Assembly (NCBI RefSeq): GCF_000953855.2
Contig: NZ_DF970209.1
Coordinates: 4,203-59,918 of the forward strand
From: Mizugakiibacter sediminis
GTDB taxonomy: Bacteria > Pseudomonadota > Gammaproteobacteria > Xanthomonadales > Rhodanobacteraceae
DNA length: 55,716 nucleotides
Direction: 5' to 3'
The translations under genes were made by a program, and so were the position numbers. This document shows, piece after piece, positions 45,043 through 53,690 of the stretch. Numbering within the stretch: the stretch's first letter is position 1; every line of letters begins with the position of its first letter. The notes beneath the pieces are model-generated. The model was not told where the DNA came from and ran no database searches. It saw only the letters and a program-made list of their open reading frames with translations.

Positions 45043-47142
45043 ATGAAACTGACTGCGATGAAGCCGCTGGCGCTGGCCGTGGCGCTGGCGTTCGGTCTGG
45101 GCGGCTGCGCGACCACCCAGGCGCCGGCCAAGGACACCGGCAAGAGCGCGGCCGTCGCCGCGGCGCCGGCCCACCAGGCGTTCGACGTGAGCGAGCTCGG
45201 CGATCCCGCCACCGCCTGCACCGACTTCAACGGCTTCGTCAACGCCAAGTGGGTGGCGGCCAACCCGATTCCCGCCGACCGCGTGCGCTGGGGCGCGTTC
45301 GACGCGCTGCAGGAGAAGAGCCTGGAGACGCAGCACGCCATCGTCGAGGAAGCGGCGAAGCGCGCCGCCAGCGCGCAGCCGGGCTCGATCGAGCAGAAGG
45401 TCGGCTGGTTCTACGCCGCCGGCATGGACGAGGCGGCCATCAACCGCGCCGGCTTCGATCCGATCAAGCCGGAACTGGCGAAGATCGACGCGCTGAAATC
45501 GCGCAAGGACATCGTCGCCTATCTCGACGACAGCTTCGCGCGCGGCCAGGGCGGCCTGTTCCAGTTCGGCTCCGGCGCCGACTTCAAGAACTCCTCGATG
45601 CAGATCGCCTACGCCTACCAGGGCGGTCTCGGCCTGCCGACCAGGGACTACTACTTCAAGAAGGACTACGCCAAGCTGCGCGAGCAGTACGTCACGCACA
45701 TCGCCAGGATGCTCGAGCTGACCGGCGTGCCGGCCGCCGAGGCGGCGAAGCAGGCCAAGCAGGTGATGGCGTTCGAAACCGCGCTCGCCAAGGCCTCGCT
45801 GGCGCCGGTCGACCTGCGCAAGCCGGAGAACCAGTACCACTTCGTCAGCTTCGCCGAGGCCGACAAGCTGACCCCCGGCTTCTCCTGGCAGAAGTTCTTC
45901 GCCGCGCAGGGCCTCGAGGCCGGCAAGGGCTTCTCGCTGTCGCAGCCGGCGTTCTTCACCGAGGTCGGCAGGCTGCTGAAGAGTGCGCCCGCCTCGCAGT
46001 GGCGCGCCTACCTGCGCTACCACGTCATCGAGGGCGCGGCGCCGTACCTGTCCGATCCGTTCGTGCAGGAGAACTTCGCGTTCTACGCGCAGACCCTGCA
46101 GGGCCAGAAGGAGATGAAGCCGCGCTGGAAGCGCGTGCTCGGCGCCACCAACGAAGGCATGGGCATGGCGCTCGGCGAGCTCTACGTCGCCAAGACCTTC
46201 CCGCCGGAGGCCAAGCAGCAGGCGCTGGTGCTGGTGAACAACCTGCGCGATGCGCTGAAGGCGCGCATCGAGAAGCTCGACTGGATGAGCGACGCAACCA
46301 AGCAGAAGGCGCTGGAGAAGTGGAGCACCTTCCTGCCGAAGATCGGCTATCCGGACAAGTGGCGCGACTGGTCCGGTTTGAACGTCACGCCGGACAACTA
46401 CTACGCCAACGCGATGGCGGCGGCCAAGTTCAACTACGACTACGACCTGTCGAAGGTCGGCAAGCCGACCGACCGCCTGGAGTGGGGCATGACGCCGCAG
46501 ACGGTCAACGCCTACTACAACCCGACCGACAACACGGTGAACTTCCCGGCCGCGATCCTGCAGCCGCCATTCTTCGACCCCAAGGCCGACGACGCCATCA
46601 ACTACGGCGGCATCGGCGCGGTGATCGGCCACGAGATGACCCACGGCTACGACGACGAGGGCAGCCAGTTCGACGCCGAGGGCAACAACGCCAACTGGTG
46701 GACCAAGGACGACCGCGCCAAGTTCGACGCGCGCGCGAAGAAGCTGGTCGAGCAGTTCAACGGCTACGCGCCGCTGGCCGACAAGCCCGACCTGCGCGTC
46801 AACGGCCAGCTCACGCTCGGCGAGAACATCGCCGACCTGGGCGGCCTGAACGTCGCCTACGACGCGCTGCAGATGGCGCTGGCGAAGAAGCCGCAGGAAG
46901 CGGACGCGAAGATCGACGGCTACACCGAGGATCAGCGCTTCTTCCTCAACTGGGCGCGCGTGTGGCGCGGCGACATCCGCGAGCAGGCGCAGATCGTGCG
47001 CCTCAACACCGACCCGCACGCGCCGGCCAAGTTCCGCGCGATCGGCGCGCCCTCCAACATGCCCGCCTTCGCCCAGGCGTTCCAGTGCAAGGCCGGCGAT
47101 CCGATGGTGCGTTCCGGCGACACGCAGGTGAAGATCTGGTAA
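45043..47142 (+). CDS. M13-family (neprilysin-like) metallopeptidase, lipoprotein
   Basis: 699 residues. Lipoprotein signal: MKLTAMKPLALAVALAFGLG-GC with C22 as the lipid anchor site. The peptidase motif HEMTH lies at 530-534 with the third zinc ligand E594 in GENIADLGG, the standard neprilysin arrangement. The conserved NAYYNPTDNTVNFPAAIL and the final VRSGDTQVKIW blocks are intact. The ribosome binding site is GAGGAAA. Such peptidases trim peptides in the periplasm. Start MKLTAMK was preferred to an upstream start that adds a low-complexity Arg/Pro stretch. Confidence 0.94.
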   Translation: MKLTAMKPLALAVALAFGLGGCATTQAPAKDTGKSAAVAAAPAHQAFDVSELGDPATACTDFNGFVNAKWVAANPIPADRVRWGAFDALQEKSLETQHAIVEEAAKRAASAQPGSIEQKVGWFYAAGMDEAAINRAGFDPIKPELAKIDALKSRKDIVAYLDDSFARGQGGLFQFGSGADFKNSSMQIAYAYQGGLGLPTRDYYFKKDYAKLREQYVTHIARMLELTGVPAAEAAKQAKQVMAFETALAKASLAPVDLRKPENQYHFVSFAEADKLTPGFSWQKFFAAQGLEAGKGFSLSQPAFFTEVGRLLKSAPASQWRAYLRYHVIEGAAPYLSDPFVQENFAFYAQTLQGQKEMKPRWKRVLGATNEGMGMALGELYVAKTFPPEAKQQALVLVNNLRDALKARIEKLDWMSDATKQKALEKWSTFLPKIGYPDKWRDWSGLNVTPDNYYANAMAAAKFNYDYDLSKVGKPTDRLEWGMTPQTVNAYYNPTDNTVNFPAAILQPPFFDPKADDAINYGGIGAVIGHEMTHGYDDEGSQFDAEGNNANWWTKDDRAKFDARAKKLVEQFNGYAPLADKPDLRVNGQLTLGENIADLGGLNVAYDALQMALAKKPQEADAKIDGYTEDQRFFLNWARVWRGDIREQAQIVRLNTDPHAPAKFRAIGAPSNMPAFAQAFQCKAGDPMVRSGDTQVKIW

Positions 47143-47172
47143 CGCCGCCTCGGCGTCGTATCGCAGCGACGG

Positions 47173-47204
47173 AGGGCGCGGCGCGAGCGGCGCCCTCTTC
47201 GTTT
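47173..47204 (+). terminator. Candidate rho-independent terminator after the M13 gene
   Basis: Stem AGGGCGC (47173-47179) and GCGCCCT (47190-47196), 7 bp, with a 10-nt loop, followed by CTTCGTTT. It lies 31 nt after the M13 stop. The T-tract is weak, so termination may be modest. Confidence 0.5.
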
Positions 47205-47333
47205 GCGCGGTGCGTGCGCAGTGCGCCCCATGCGAGTGGGAGTGAGGCGTGCCATGCTGTGAAGCCTGCATCGCTTCCCCTCCCCCAACGGAGAGAGCGC
47301 AGGGTGAGGCGGACGCGGGCGAAGCTCGTGCAG

Positions 47334-47419
47334 GGCGGAATCGCCGCGCAGCGGCGCTTCCGCCTCGATGCGGCGCCCGCGGTCGGGCCAGCGGCGGAAA
47401 CCGCTGCGCGGGTTCCGCC
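47334..47419. repeat. Two REP-like hairpins in the M13 - secreted protein spacer
   Basis: The 325-nt stretch 47143-47467 has no gene. It holds the terminator candidate above and two hairpins of the GGCGGAA type: 47334-47364 (14-bp arms, 13 matches, loop GCA) and 47393-47419 (12-bp arms, 11 matches, loop TGC). Together they make a nested inverted block, CAGGGCGGAA at 47331 and TTCCGCCCTG at 47413. The same palindrome family occurs at 22074 and 51684. I see nothing else there. Confidence 0.75.
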
Positions 47420-47467
47420 CTGCGGGCTTGCGCCCGTTTGAGTTGGCGCGGACCACCCCATCCGCTG

Positions 47468-48706
47468 TCAGCGCACGAGCGCACCGGTGTACGGATTCCA
47501 GCCTCGCGCGGCCAGCGCCGCCCACGCGGTCGCGCCGAGGTGCGGCCAGTGGTAGTAGCGGAAGTCGTCGGTGGGGCTCGTTGGCGTGAGCGCGAGCCCG
47601 GTGCTGAGGCGCGCCTGCGGCGTGGCGTAGAGCAGCCCGCCCGCGCTGAAGTCGCCGGCAAGGCCGCGCAGCAGGTGTGCAGCGTCGTCGTGGCGGCCGA
47701 CCACGCGATAGGCGAGCGCGCCCTGCGCGGTGCCCTCCACCCACACGCCATCGCGGTCCTCGCTGAAGTCGAAGCCGCCGGCGACGCCGTGCACGCGCTC
47801 GGCGTAGGCCAGCGCGCGCCGCCACGCCGGCGGCGCATCCGGCAGCAGCAGCGCCCAGAACTGCGCGTCCAGCGCGGACGTCGAACGATTGGGCGTGACG
47901 CCGTCGGGCGCGGTGCCGGTGAGGAAGTGGCCGCTGGCGGCGTCCCACTGCGCGTCGACGAAGGCGCGCGCCGCGCGCGCCTGCGCGCCCCAAGGGCCGG
48001 CGGGATCGCGCCGCGCCAGCCGGGCGAAGGCGGCGGCGAGGTCGAGGTTGTGTTCGGTCGCCTTCCAGGTGAGCGCCTGCGGATGGTCGTCGAAACCGTA
48101 GACGCCGCCGCCGAAACCGCCGGCGCCGGTCGCGCTGCGCGCGTTGGCGACCACCCACGCGCCCAGCCGGCGCGCGGCGTCGATCCAGCGCGCGTCGCCG
48201 TCGTGCTCGGCCAGGGTCAGCAGTGCCAGCATGGTCCAGGCGACGTTGCCGGTGGCGGTGCCCATCTGGTAGCCGTCTTCCAGCCAACGCCGCTGCGCCG
48301 CGTCCCACCAGCCGTTCGGCAGCGGCGCGCCTTCGACCGCGCCGGCGCGGTAGGCGTTGCGCAACCGCGAGTCGCTGCGCGCGGCGGCGGCGAGCGCGGC
48401 GCCGATGCGTTCGGCTTGCGCCGGCCGTCCGCAGGCGACCAGGGCGATCGTCGCCAGCGCGTTGTCGTAGGTGAACGCGGCGGCGGCCAGCGCCGGTTCG
48501 CGCGACGGCCCCCGGCCGGCTTCGTCGTCGTAGCTGCGCAGCAGCAGCGGGCCGCGGCCCGGCACCGCGTCGACGCGCGCGTCGAGGGCGCCGCAGGCGC
48601 GCGCGGCGAGCGCCTGCGCCGGATCATCGGCCGGTGCCGCGCCGGCGTTCATCGACACCGTCGCGGCCAGAAGCAGCGTCAGCGTCTTGTGCCTGAAGCC
48701 CGGCAT
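47468..48706 (-). CDS. Secreted protein of unknown function, helical-barrel glycosidase-like
   Basis: 412 residues from 48706; a signal peptide ends about residue 24 (SMNAGAA-PADD). The mature protein is rich in Trp, Tyr and Asp and shows a repeating helix pattern with motifs such as SYDDEAGRGPSREPALAAAAFT, AFTYDNALATIALV, QMGTATGNVAWTMLAL, TEHNLDLAAAF and YYHWPHLGATAWAAL. The spaced Tyr-Asp-Asn and Glu-His-Asn motifs recall (alpha/alpha)6-toroid carbohydrate-active enzymes and related terpenoid-toroid proteins. I cannot assign a substrate or a catalytic pair with confidence. Convergent with the M13 gene. Confidence 0.5.
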   Translation of the reverse strand: MPGFRHKTLTLLLAATVSMNAGAAPADDPAQALAARACGALDARVDAVPGRGPLLLRSYDDEAGRGPSREPALAAAAFTYDNALATIALVACGRPAQAERIGAALAAAARSDSRLRNAYRAGAVEGAPLPNGWWDAAQRRWLEDGYQMGTATGNVAWTMLALLTLAEHDGDARWIDAARRLGAWVVANARSATGAGGFGGGVYGFDDHPQALTWKATEHNLDLAAAFARLARRDPAGPWGAQARAARAFVDAQWDAASGHFLTGTAPDGVTPNRSTSALDAQFWALLLPDAPPAWRRALAYAERVHGVAGGFDFSEDRDGVWVEGTAQGALAYRVVGRHDDAAHLLRGLAGDFSAGGLLYATPQARLSTGLALTPTSPTDDFRYYHWPHLGATAWAALAARGWNPYTGALVR

Positions 48707-48770
48707 GGCGGCTTCGTCTCCCGTGGTTCGCGGGACCAAGCCTGACATACGCGCACGTCGCTTGCCCGCT

Positions 48771-48799
48771 TTGCGCGCCTTTGCCGGCCGGCGGATAAT
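48771..48799 (+). promoter_or_regulatory. Candidate sigma-70 promoter of rapA
   Basis: TTGCGC (48771-48776) and GATAAT (48794-48799) are 17 nt apart in the gap before rapA. Predicted transcription start is near 48806, giving a leader of about 20 nt. The -10 is good, the -35 matches at three or four positions. Confidence 0.45.
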
Positions 48800-48827
48800 C
48801 CGCGACCCGCCTCTTTCGCCGCGCTCG

Positions 48828-51674
48828 ATGAACTTCGTCCCTGGTCAACGATGGATCTCCAACGCTGAACCCGAGCTTGGCCTCGGCACCGTGCTGCGCG
48901 TCGAGGGCCGCGGCGTGCAGGTGCTGTTCGCCAAGTCCGGCGTGCTGCGCCAGTACGCCGCGCAGAACGCGCCGCTGGTGCGCGCCGAGTTCCGCGTCGG
49001 CCAGCGCGTCGCCGGCAAGGGGCTGTCGTTCCTCGTCGAGCGCGTGGAGATGCGCGACGGCCTGCTGGTCTACACCGGCGAGGGCCGCGAGCTGGCCGAG
49101 GGCCAGCTCGACGACGAGCAGGCGGTGTCGCAGGCCGACGACCGCCTGATCTCCGGCCGCGTCGACCGTCCCGACCAGTTCGATTTCCGCGTGCAGGCGC
49201 TGGCGCGCCGCGCCGAGGCGCAGCGCTCGCCGGCCTGGGGGCTGGGCAGCGCGCGCATCGACCTGATCCCGCACCAGTTGCGCGTGGTCGAGGTGGCCGC
49301 CTCGCGGCGTCCTCCGCGCGTGCTGCTGGCCGACGAGGTGGGGCTCGGCAAGACCATCGAGGCCGGCCTGCTGATCGCGCGCCTGATCGCCACCGGCCGC
49401 GCCGGGCGCGTGCTGGTGCTGCTGCCGCCGACCCTGGTCACGCAGTGGTTCGTCGAGCTGCTGCGCCGCTTCAACCTGCAGTTCGCCATCTTCGACGAGG
49501 AGCGCTGCGAGGCGATCGAGGTCAACGACTCCGGCCGCAATCCGTTCGAGGACGAGCAGCTGGTGATCGCCGACTTCGCCTTCCTCGAAGCCTCGCCGCG
49601 GCGCGCGGAGCAGTTGCTGGATGCGCGCTGGGACCTCCTGGTGGTCGACGAGGCGCACCACCTCGCCTGGACGCCGCAGGCCGCCAGCGCGCCGTACGCG
49701 CTGGTCGAGCGCCTTGCCGCGGCTACGCCCGGCGTGGTGCTGCTGACCGCCACGCCGGAACAGCTCGGCCGCAGCGGCCACTTCGCGCGCCTGCGCCTGC
49801 TCGATCCGGCGCGTTACCGCGATCTCGACGCCTATCTCGCCGAGGCCGACGGCTATCTCACGCTGTCGCGCATCGCCGAGAAGCTCGGCGCCGGCGCGCC
49901 GCTGGACGCGGACGAGCGCGCCACGCTGGCCGAGCGCTTCGCCGGCGACGCGCCGCTGCTCGAGACGCTGGCCGCCTATCCGCAGGCGACCGGCAGCGGC
50001 GAGGCGCTGATCGACGCATTGATCGACCGCCACGGCACCGGCCGCGTGATGTTCCGCAACCGTCGCGCGGTGGTCGGCGGCTTCCCGCGGCGCGTGCCCG
50101 CGCTCGACGTGCTGGACGGCGGCGCGCTCAGCGAGGACGAACGCCAGCAGTTGCTCGCCGAATTCCACGCCGACATCCAGCAGCCCACGCCGGCGCTCGA
50201 CCACGACTACGCGCGCGATCCGCGCCTGCCCTGGCTGACGGCGCTGCTGGACGCGCATCCGCAGGACAAGTTCCTGCTGATCTGCCGCAGCCAGGCCAAG
50301 GTGCTGGCGCTGGAGGAGGCGCTGCGCACGCGCAGCGGCGTCAAGCTGGCGCGCTTCCACGAGGGCCTCGGCATCGTGCAGCGCGACCGCAACGCCGCGT
50401 TTTTCGCCGAAGCCGACGGCGCGCGCCTGCTGCTGTGCTCCGAGATCGGCTCGGAGGGCCGCAACTTCCAGTTCGCGCACCGGCTGATCCTGTGGGATCT
50501 GCCGCTCGATCCCGACCTGCTGGAGCAGCGCATCGGCCGCCTCGACCGCATCGGCCAGCGCCGCGACATCGTGATCCACGCCGCGGTGTTCGCCGGCACC
50601 GCGCAGCATGCGCTGCTGCGCTGGTTCGACGAAGGCGTAGGCGTGTTCCGCGACAGCCCGGCCGACGGCCGCGAGCTGCTGCGCCGTTTCGGCGCCACGG
50701 TGGCCGAACTGGCAGCGGCGCATGCGCACGGCGGCGACACGCCCGACCAGGAGCTCGAGGTGTTGATCGCCGAGACCGCCGCCGCGCACGCCGAGCTGTC
50801 CGCGCTGGTGCACCAGGGCCGCGACCGCCTGCTGGAGCTGGCCGCCGCGCGCGAGGCGCGCGCGGAGACGCTGCGCCACGCGCTCGCCGCCGACGATGCC
50901 GACCTCGCGCGCGACGCCTTCATCGGCGAGCTGTTCGAGCAGTTCGGCGTGCATGCCGAGGATCTGGGTGGGCGCACCGTGCTGCTTGATCCCGAGTACG
51001 TCGCCACCGACGCGTTCCCCGGCCTGAAGGACGGCCCGCGCCAGGCCACCTTCGAGCGCGCCGTGGCGCTGGCGCGCGAGGACCTGCCGCTGCTGCGCCT
51101 GGATCATCCGATGGTCGCCGGCGCGCTCGACCTGCTGCTGGAAGGCGAGCAGGGCAACGCTGCGTTCCTGGTCGACGACGCGCTGCCGCCGCGCAGCGCC
51201 GTGCTCGAATGCGTGTTCGTGCTGGAATGCGTGGCCGACCGCCGGCTCGGCGTCGAGCGCTTCCTGCCGCCGCTGCCGCTGCGCATCGCCGTCGACACCC
51301 GCCTCGCCGTGCGCACGGACTTCGCGCCCAGCCCGAGCGCGTTGCGCCGCGCCGGCGACCGGCCGGTGGACGTGCCACGCTACCGCAAGTACCTCGCCAA
51401 GCTGGTGCCGCCCATGCTGGAGCGCGGCGAGCGCGAGGCGCGCGAACGCGCGGCCGTCGAGATCGCCCGCGCCACGGCCGAGGCCGCGCGCGCGCTCGGC
51501 GCCGAGCACGAACGCCTGCGGGCGCTGCAGCGCGTCAACCCCGCCGTGCGCGCCGACGAAGTGCAGGCCGTCGAGCACGAATTGCAGGCGCTGCGCGAGG
51601 CCATGACCAAGGCGCGCCCGCGCCTCGACGCCGTGCGCTTCGTTTGCAGTGCCGACTTCCTGGCGCTGCGCTGA
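48828..51674 (+). CDS. rapA: RNA polymerase-associated SWI2/SNF2 ATPase RapA
   Basis: 948 residues, near E. coli RapA (968). N-terminal Tudor-like region MNFVPGQRWISNAEPELGLG, helicase Walker A in LLADEVGLGKTIEAG (Gly-Leu-Gly-Lys-Thr 172-176), DEAH in LLVVDEAHH, motif VI in EQRIGRLDRIGQRRDIVIH. The C-terminal half has the RapA-specific domain. RapA binds RNA polymerase and releases it from tight complexes to allow recycling. The start at 48828 agrees with the family and a promoter 30-60 nt upstream. Confidence 0.97.
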   Translation: MNFVPGQRWISNAEPELGLGTVLRVEGRGVQVLFAKSGVLRQYAAQNAPLVRAEFRVGQRVAGKGLSFLVERVEMRDGLLVYTGEGRELAEGQLDDEQAVSQADDRLISGRVDRPDQFDFRVQALARRAEAQRSPAWGLGSARIDLIPHQLRVVEVAASRRPPRVLLADEVGLGKTIEAGLLIARLIATGRAGRVLVLLPPTLVTQWFVELLRRFNLQFAIFDEERCEAIEVNDSGRNPFEDEQLVIADFAFLEASPRRAEQLLDARWDLLVVDEAHHLAWTPQAASAPYALVERLAAATPGVVLLTATPEQLGRSGHFARLRLLDPARYRDLDAYLAEADGYLTLSRIAEKLGAGAPLDADERATLAERFAGDAPLLETLAAYPQATGSGEALIDALIDRHGTGRVMFRNRRAVVGGFPRRVPALDVLDGGALSEDERQQLLAEFHADIQQPTPALDHDYARDPRLPWLTALLDAHPQDKFLLICRSQAKVLALEEALRTRSGVKLARFHEGLGIVQRDRNAAFFAEADGARLLLCSEIGSEGRNFQFAHRLILWDLPLDPDLLEQRIGRLDRIGQRRDIVIHAAVFAGTAQHALLRWFDEGVGVFRDSPADGRELLRRFGATVAELAAAHAHGGDTPDQELEVLIAETAAAHAELSALVHQGRDRLLELAAAREARAETLRHALAADDADLARDAFIGELFEQFGVHAEDLGGRTVLLDPEYVATDAFPGLKDGPRQATFERAVALAREDLPLLRLDHPMVAGALDLLLEGEQGNAAFLVDDALPPRSAVLECVFVLECVADRRLGVERFLPPLPLRIAVDTRLAVRTDFAPSPSALRRAGDRPVDVPRYRKYLAKLVPPMLERGEREARERAAVEIARATAEAARALGAEHERLRALQRVNPAVRADEVQAVEHELQALREAMTKARPRLDAVRFVCSADFLALR

Positions 51675-51683
51675 GCGTCCCGA

Positions 51684-51741
51684 GAAGCCGCGTCGCGGCT
51701 TCCGCCCTGCGTAGGGTGGAACCGCTGACGCCGGTTCCGCC
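51684..51741. repeat. Paired REP-like hairpins between rapA and the M14 gene
   Basis: Hairpin one: GAAGCCGC (51684-51691) with GCGGCTTC (51695-51702), loop GTC. Hairpin two: GGTGGAACCG (51715-51724) with CGGTTCCGCC (51732-51741), 9 of 10 pairs, 7-nt loop. They lie in the 68-nt convergent gap between rapA and the M14 gene, two nucleotides short of the M14 stop. They could act as a two-way transcription boundary. Confidence 0.7.
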
Positions 51742-51742
51742 G

Positions 51743-53536
51743 TCACTCCGCCGCGCGCGCCTTCGCCAGCGCGGCGGCGTCGAGGCGCAGCACCGGGTAC
51801 AGGCCGACGCGCTGCGCGGCCTTCCACGGCGAGCGGTCGTAGAACCAGGCGAGACGCGCGGCCGGATTGCCGGCGAAAGCGGCATCGTCGCGCAGCTTCG
51901 CCTCGAATTCGGCGCGCAACGCCGGGTCCTGCGCCAGCATCTCGCGGGCGAGCGCTTCCGCGACGCGCGGTTCGGCGTATTCGTGCTGCTGGAAGATGGC
52001 GTCGAAACAGCCCCAGGCCAGCAGCGAGTCCGGCGCCTGCGGTTCCAGCAGTTCGACGGCGACGTTGGCGGCGCGCTGGTCCAGCGGCACCAGCACCGCG
52101 CCGGGCGCCAGCGTCGCCGTGGTGCGCTCGGGCGCGAGGTCGAAACGCTCCAGCATCAGGTGGCCCTCGAACGGCTGCGTCGCCCACTGCGGATGCGTCA
52201 GGCGGTAGGCGTCGGCGTCCAGCGTCAGCGGCTTCGCCAGGCGTTCGTAGCGGATGCCGTGCGCGTCGAGGCGTTCGATCGCGGCGGTCCACTCCGCGGG
52301 AATCAGGTAGGCCGCGGGCGGCGTCGCGCCGATCGCCGGCGCGAGGTCGCGCCACCACGGCACGGTGTAGGTCCTGGGGCGCCTGGGGTCGTAGCGCACC
52401 CACAGGTCGCCGGAGATCGCGCTGCGCTGCTGCGTGAACGCATAGCCTTTCAGCGTGATCGTGGTCGGCGGTTCGGCGAGTTCGAAGGTCAGCGGCACGC
52501 GCGCATCGGGTTTTGCGGCGCGTGCGATCGTGGCGGCGTCGGCGCGCGTGACCGCTTGGCGCAGCGCCGCGGGGTCGGCGGCGACGCGCTCCAGCATCAG
52601 TTCGACCATGTCGTAGCTGGCGCGCACGCGCGTCGCGTAGTCCTTCAGCATGTGCGTCTCGATCAGCAGCGCGGGGCGGTTCTGCAGCGCGGCGTAGCCG
52701 GTGGAGAAACGCGGGCCGGAGCCGAAGTTGACGATGCCTTTGGTGATGTCGCGGCCGTCCTTCAGCTCGAGGTAGGGCGAGGCGAGGTGGCCGCGGCGCT
52801 CGAAGCGCGGCAGCACGGCGTCCAGCGCGGCGCGCTGCCAGGCATCGACGGCGGGATCGAGCTTGTGCGGGTCTTCGGTGTACCAGGTCAGGTCGTAGCG
52901 GTAGTCGGCGCCGTCGGTGGTGTGCACGTCGATCAGCAGGTCCGGCAGCCAGGCGTTCCACAGCGAAAGCCACGCGCGCATCTCCGGCGCGTCGGCCTTG
53001 ACGTAGTCGCGGTTGAGGTTGAGGTTCTGCGCGGTGGCGCGGAAGCCCATCGCCTCGGGGCCGTTCTGGTTGATGCGGTTGTACGGGCTGGTGCGCGCGT
53101 GGCCGTCGACGTTGAACACCGGGATGTACAGCAGTACCACGCGGTCGAGCAGGTGCGGGTACGCGTGCCGGACCGCGAGGTCGCGCAGCAGGGCGAGGCC
53201 GGCGTCCTTGCCCTCGATCTCGCCGGCATGGATGCCGGCCTGCACCAGCACCACCGCCTTGCCCCTGGCGCGCGCGGCTTCCGGGGTGAAGCTGCCGTCG
53301 GCGGAGGCGACCACGGCTTCCAGCGGCCGGCCCTGCGGCGTGGTGCCGAACCGCACCAGGCGCAGCGTGGCCGGCGCGGCCTCGGCCAGGCGCTGCAGGT
53401 AGGCGCGCGTCGCCGCGCCGTCCGGCGTGCTGCGGTAATGCGCGGCCTCGGCGGGCGTGGTCCAGTCGGCGCGGTCGGCGGCGGCGGCGAGCGCGGGCGC
53501 GAGGATCAGCCAGGACAGCAGCACGGGTGCGCGCAT
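51743..53536 (-). CDS. Secreted M14-family zinc carboxypeptidase
   Basis: 597 residues. Signal peptide to about residue 20 (LSWLILAPALAAAA). Zinc ligands H103 and E106 in IHAGEIEGK and H205 in IDVHTTDG, with catalytic Glu E293 in LLIETHMLKDY. The substrate-binding NLNRDYVKADAPEM block (about 173-186) is present. The C-terminal 200 residues are a beta-rich extension. Secreted M14 enzymes remove C-terminal residues. The ribosome binding site GGAGG directly follows a terminator-like hairpin. Confidence 0.93.
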   Translation of the reverse strand: MRAPVLLSWLILAPALAAAADRADWTTPAEAAHYRSTPDGAATRAYLQRLAEAAPATLRLVRFGTTPQGRPLEAVVASADGSFTPEAARARGKAVVLVQAGIHAGEIEGKDAGLALLRDLAVRHAYPHLLDRVVLLYIPVFNVDGHARTSPYNRINQNGPEAMGFRATAQNLNLNRDYVKADAPEMRAWLSLWNAWLPDLLIDVHTTDGADYRYDLTWYTEDPHKLDPAVDAWQRAALDAVLPRFERRGHLASPYLELKDGRDITKGIVNFGSGPRFSTGYAALQNRPALLIETHMLKDYATRVRASYDMVELMLERVAADPAALRQAVTRADAATIARAAKPDARVPLTFELAEPPTTITLKGYAFTQQRSAISGDLWVRYDPRRPRTYTVPWWRDLAPAIGATPPAAYLIPAEWTAAIERLDAHGIRYERLAKPLTLDADAYRLTHPQWATQPFEGHLMLERFDLAPERTTATLAPGAVLVPLDQRAANVAVELLEPQAPDSLLAWGCFDAIFQQHEYAEPRVAEALAREMLAQDPALRAEFEAKLRDDAAFAGNPAARLAWFYDRSPWKAAQRVGLYPVLRLDAAALAKARAAE

Positions 53537-53550
53537 GGGGCCTCCACGAA

Positions 53551-53576
53551 AGAAAAAGGCCGGCGGAACCGGCCTT
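53551..53576 (-). terminator. Leftward intrinsic terminator, just before the M14 start
   Basis: Perfect stem AAGGCCGG / CCGGCCTT (8 bp) with a 5-nt loop. On the leftward strand it is followed by TTTTTCTTTC. The M14 ribosome binding site follows within about 10 nt and the ATG at 53536. It would end transcripts of the DUF502 gene (stop at 53691), but it also lies in any M14 transcript that starts upstream. Confidence 0.8.
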
Positions 53577-53690
53577 GAGAGGTGCGTTGCCCGAGAAGAG
53601 GCAGCGGCACTGTAGCGGCTGCGGCGGGCCGGCGACTGTGCCGGAGGACACGGTCCGCGCGGTTCGCGTGCGGAATCGCCCCGGGGAGCG

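Noticed and set aside
48624-53651. A 1675-codon leftward reading frame
   Set aside because: It covers rapA antisense and runs in another frame through the M14 gene, both of which have full family motifs. Its product is Arg/Ala/Gln low complexity, as expected from an alternative frame in high-GC DNA.
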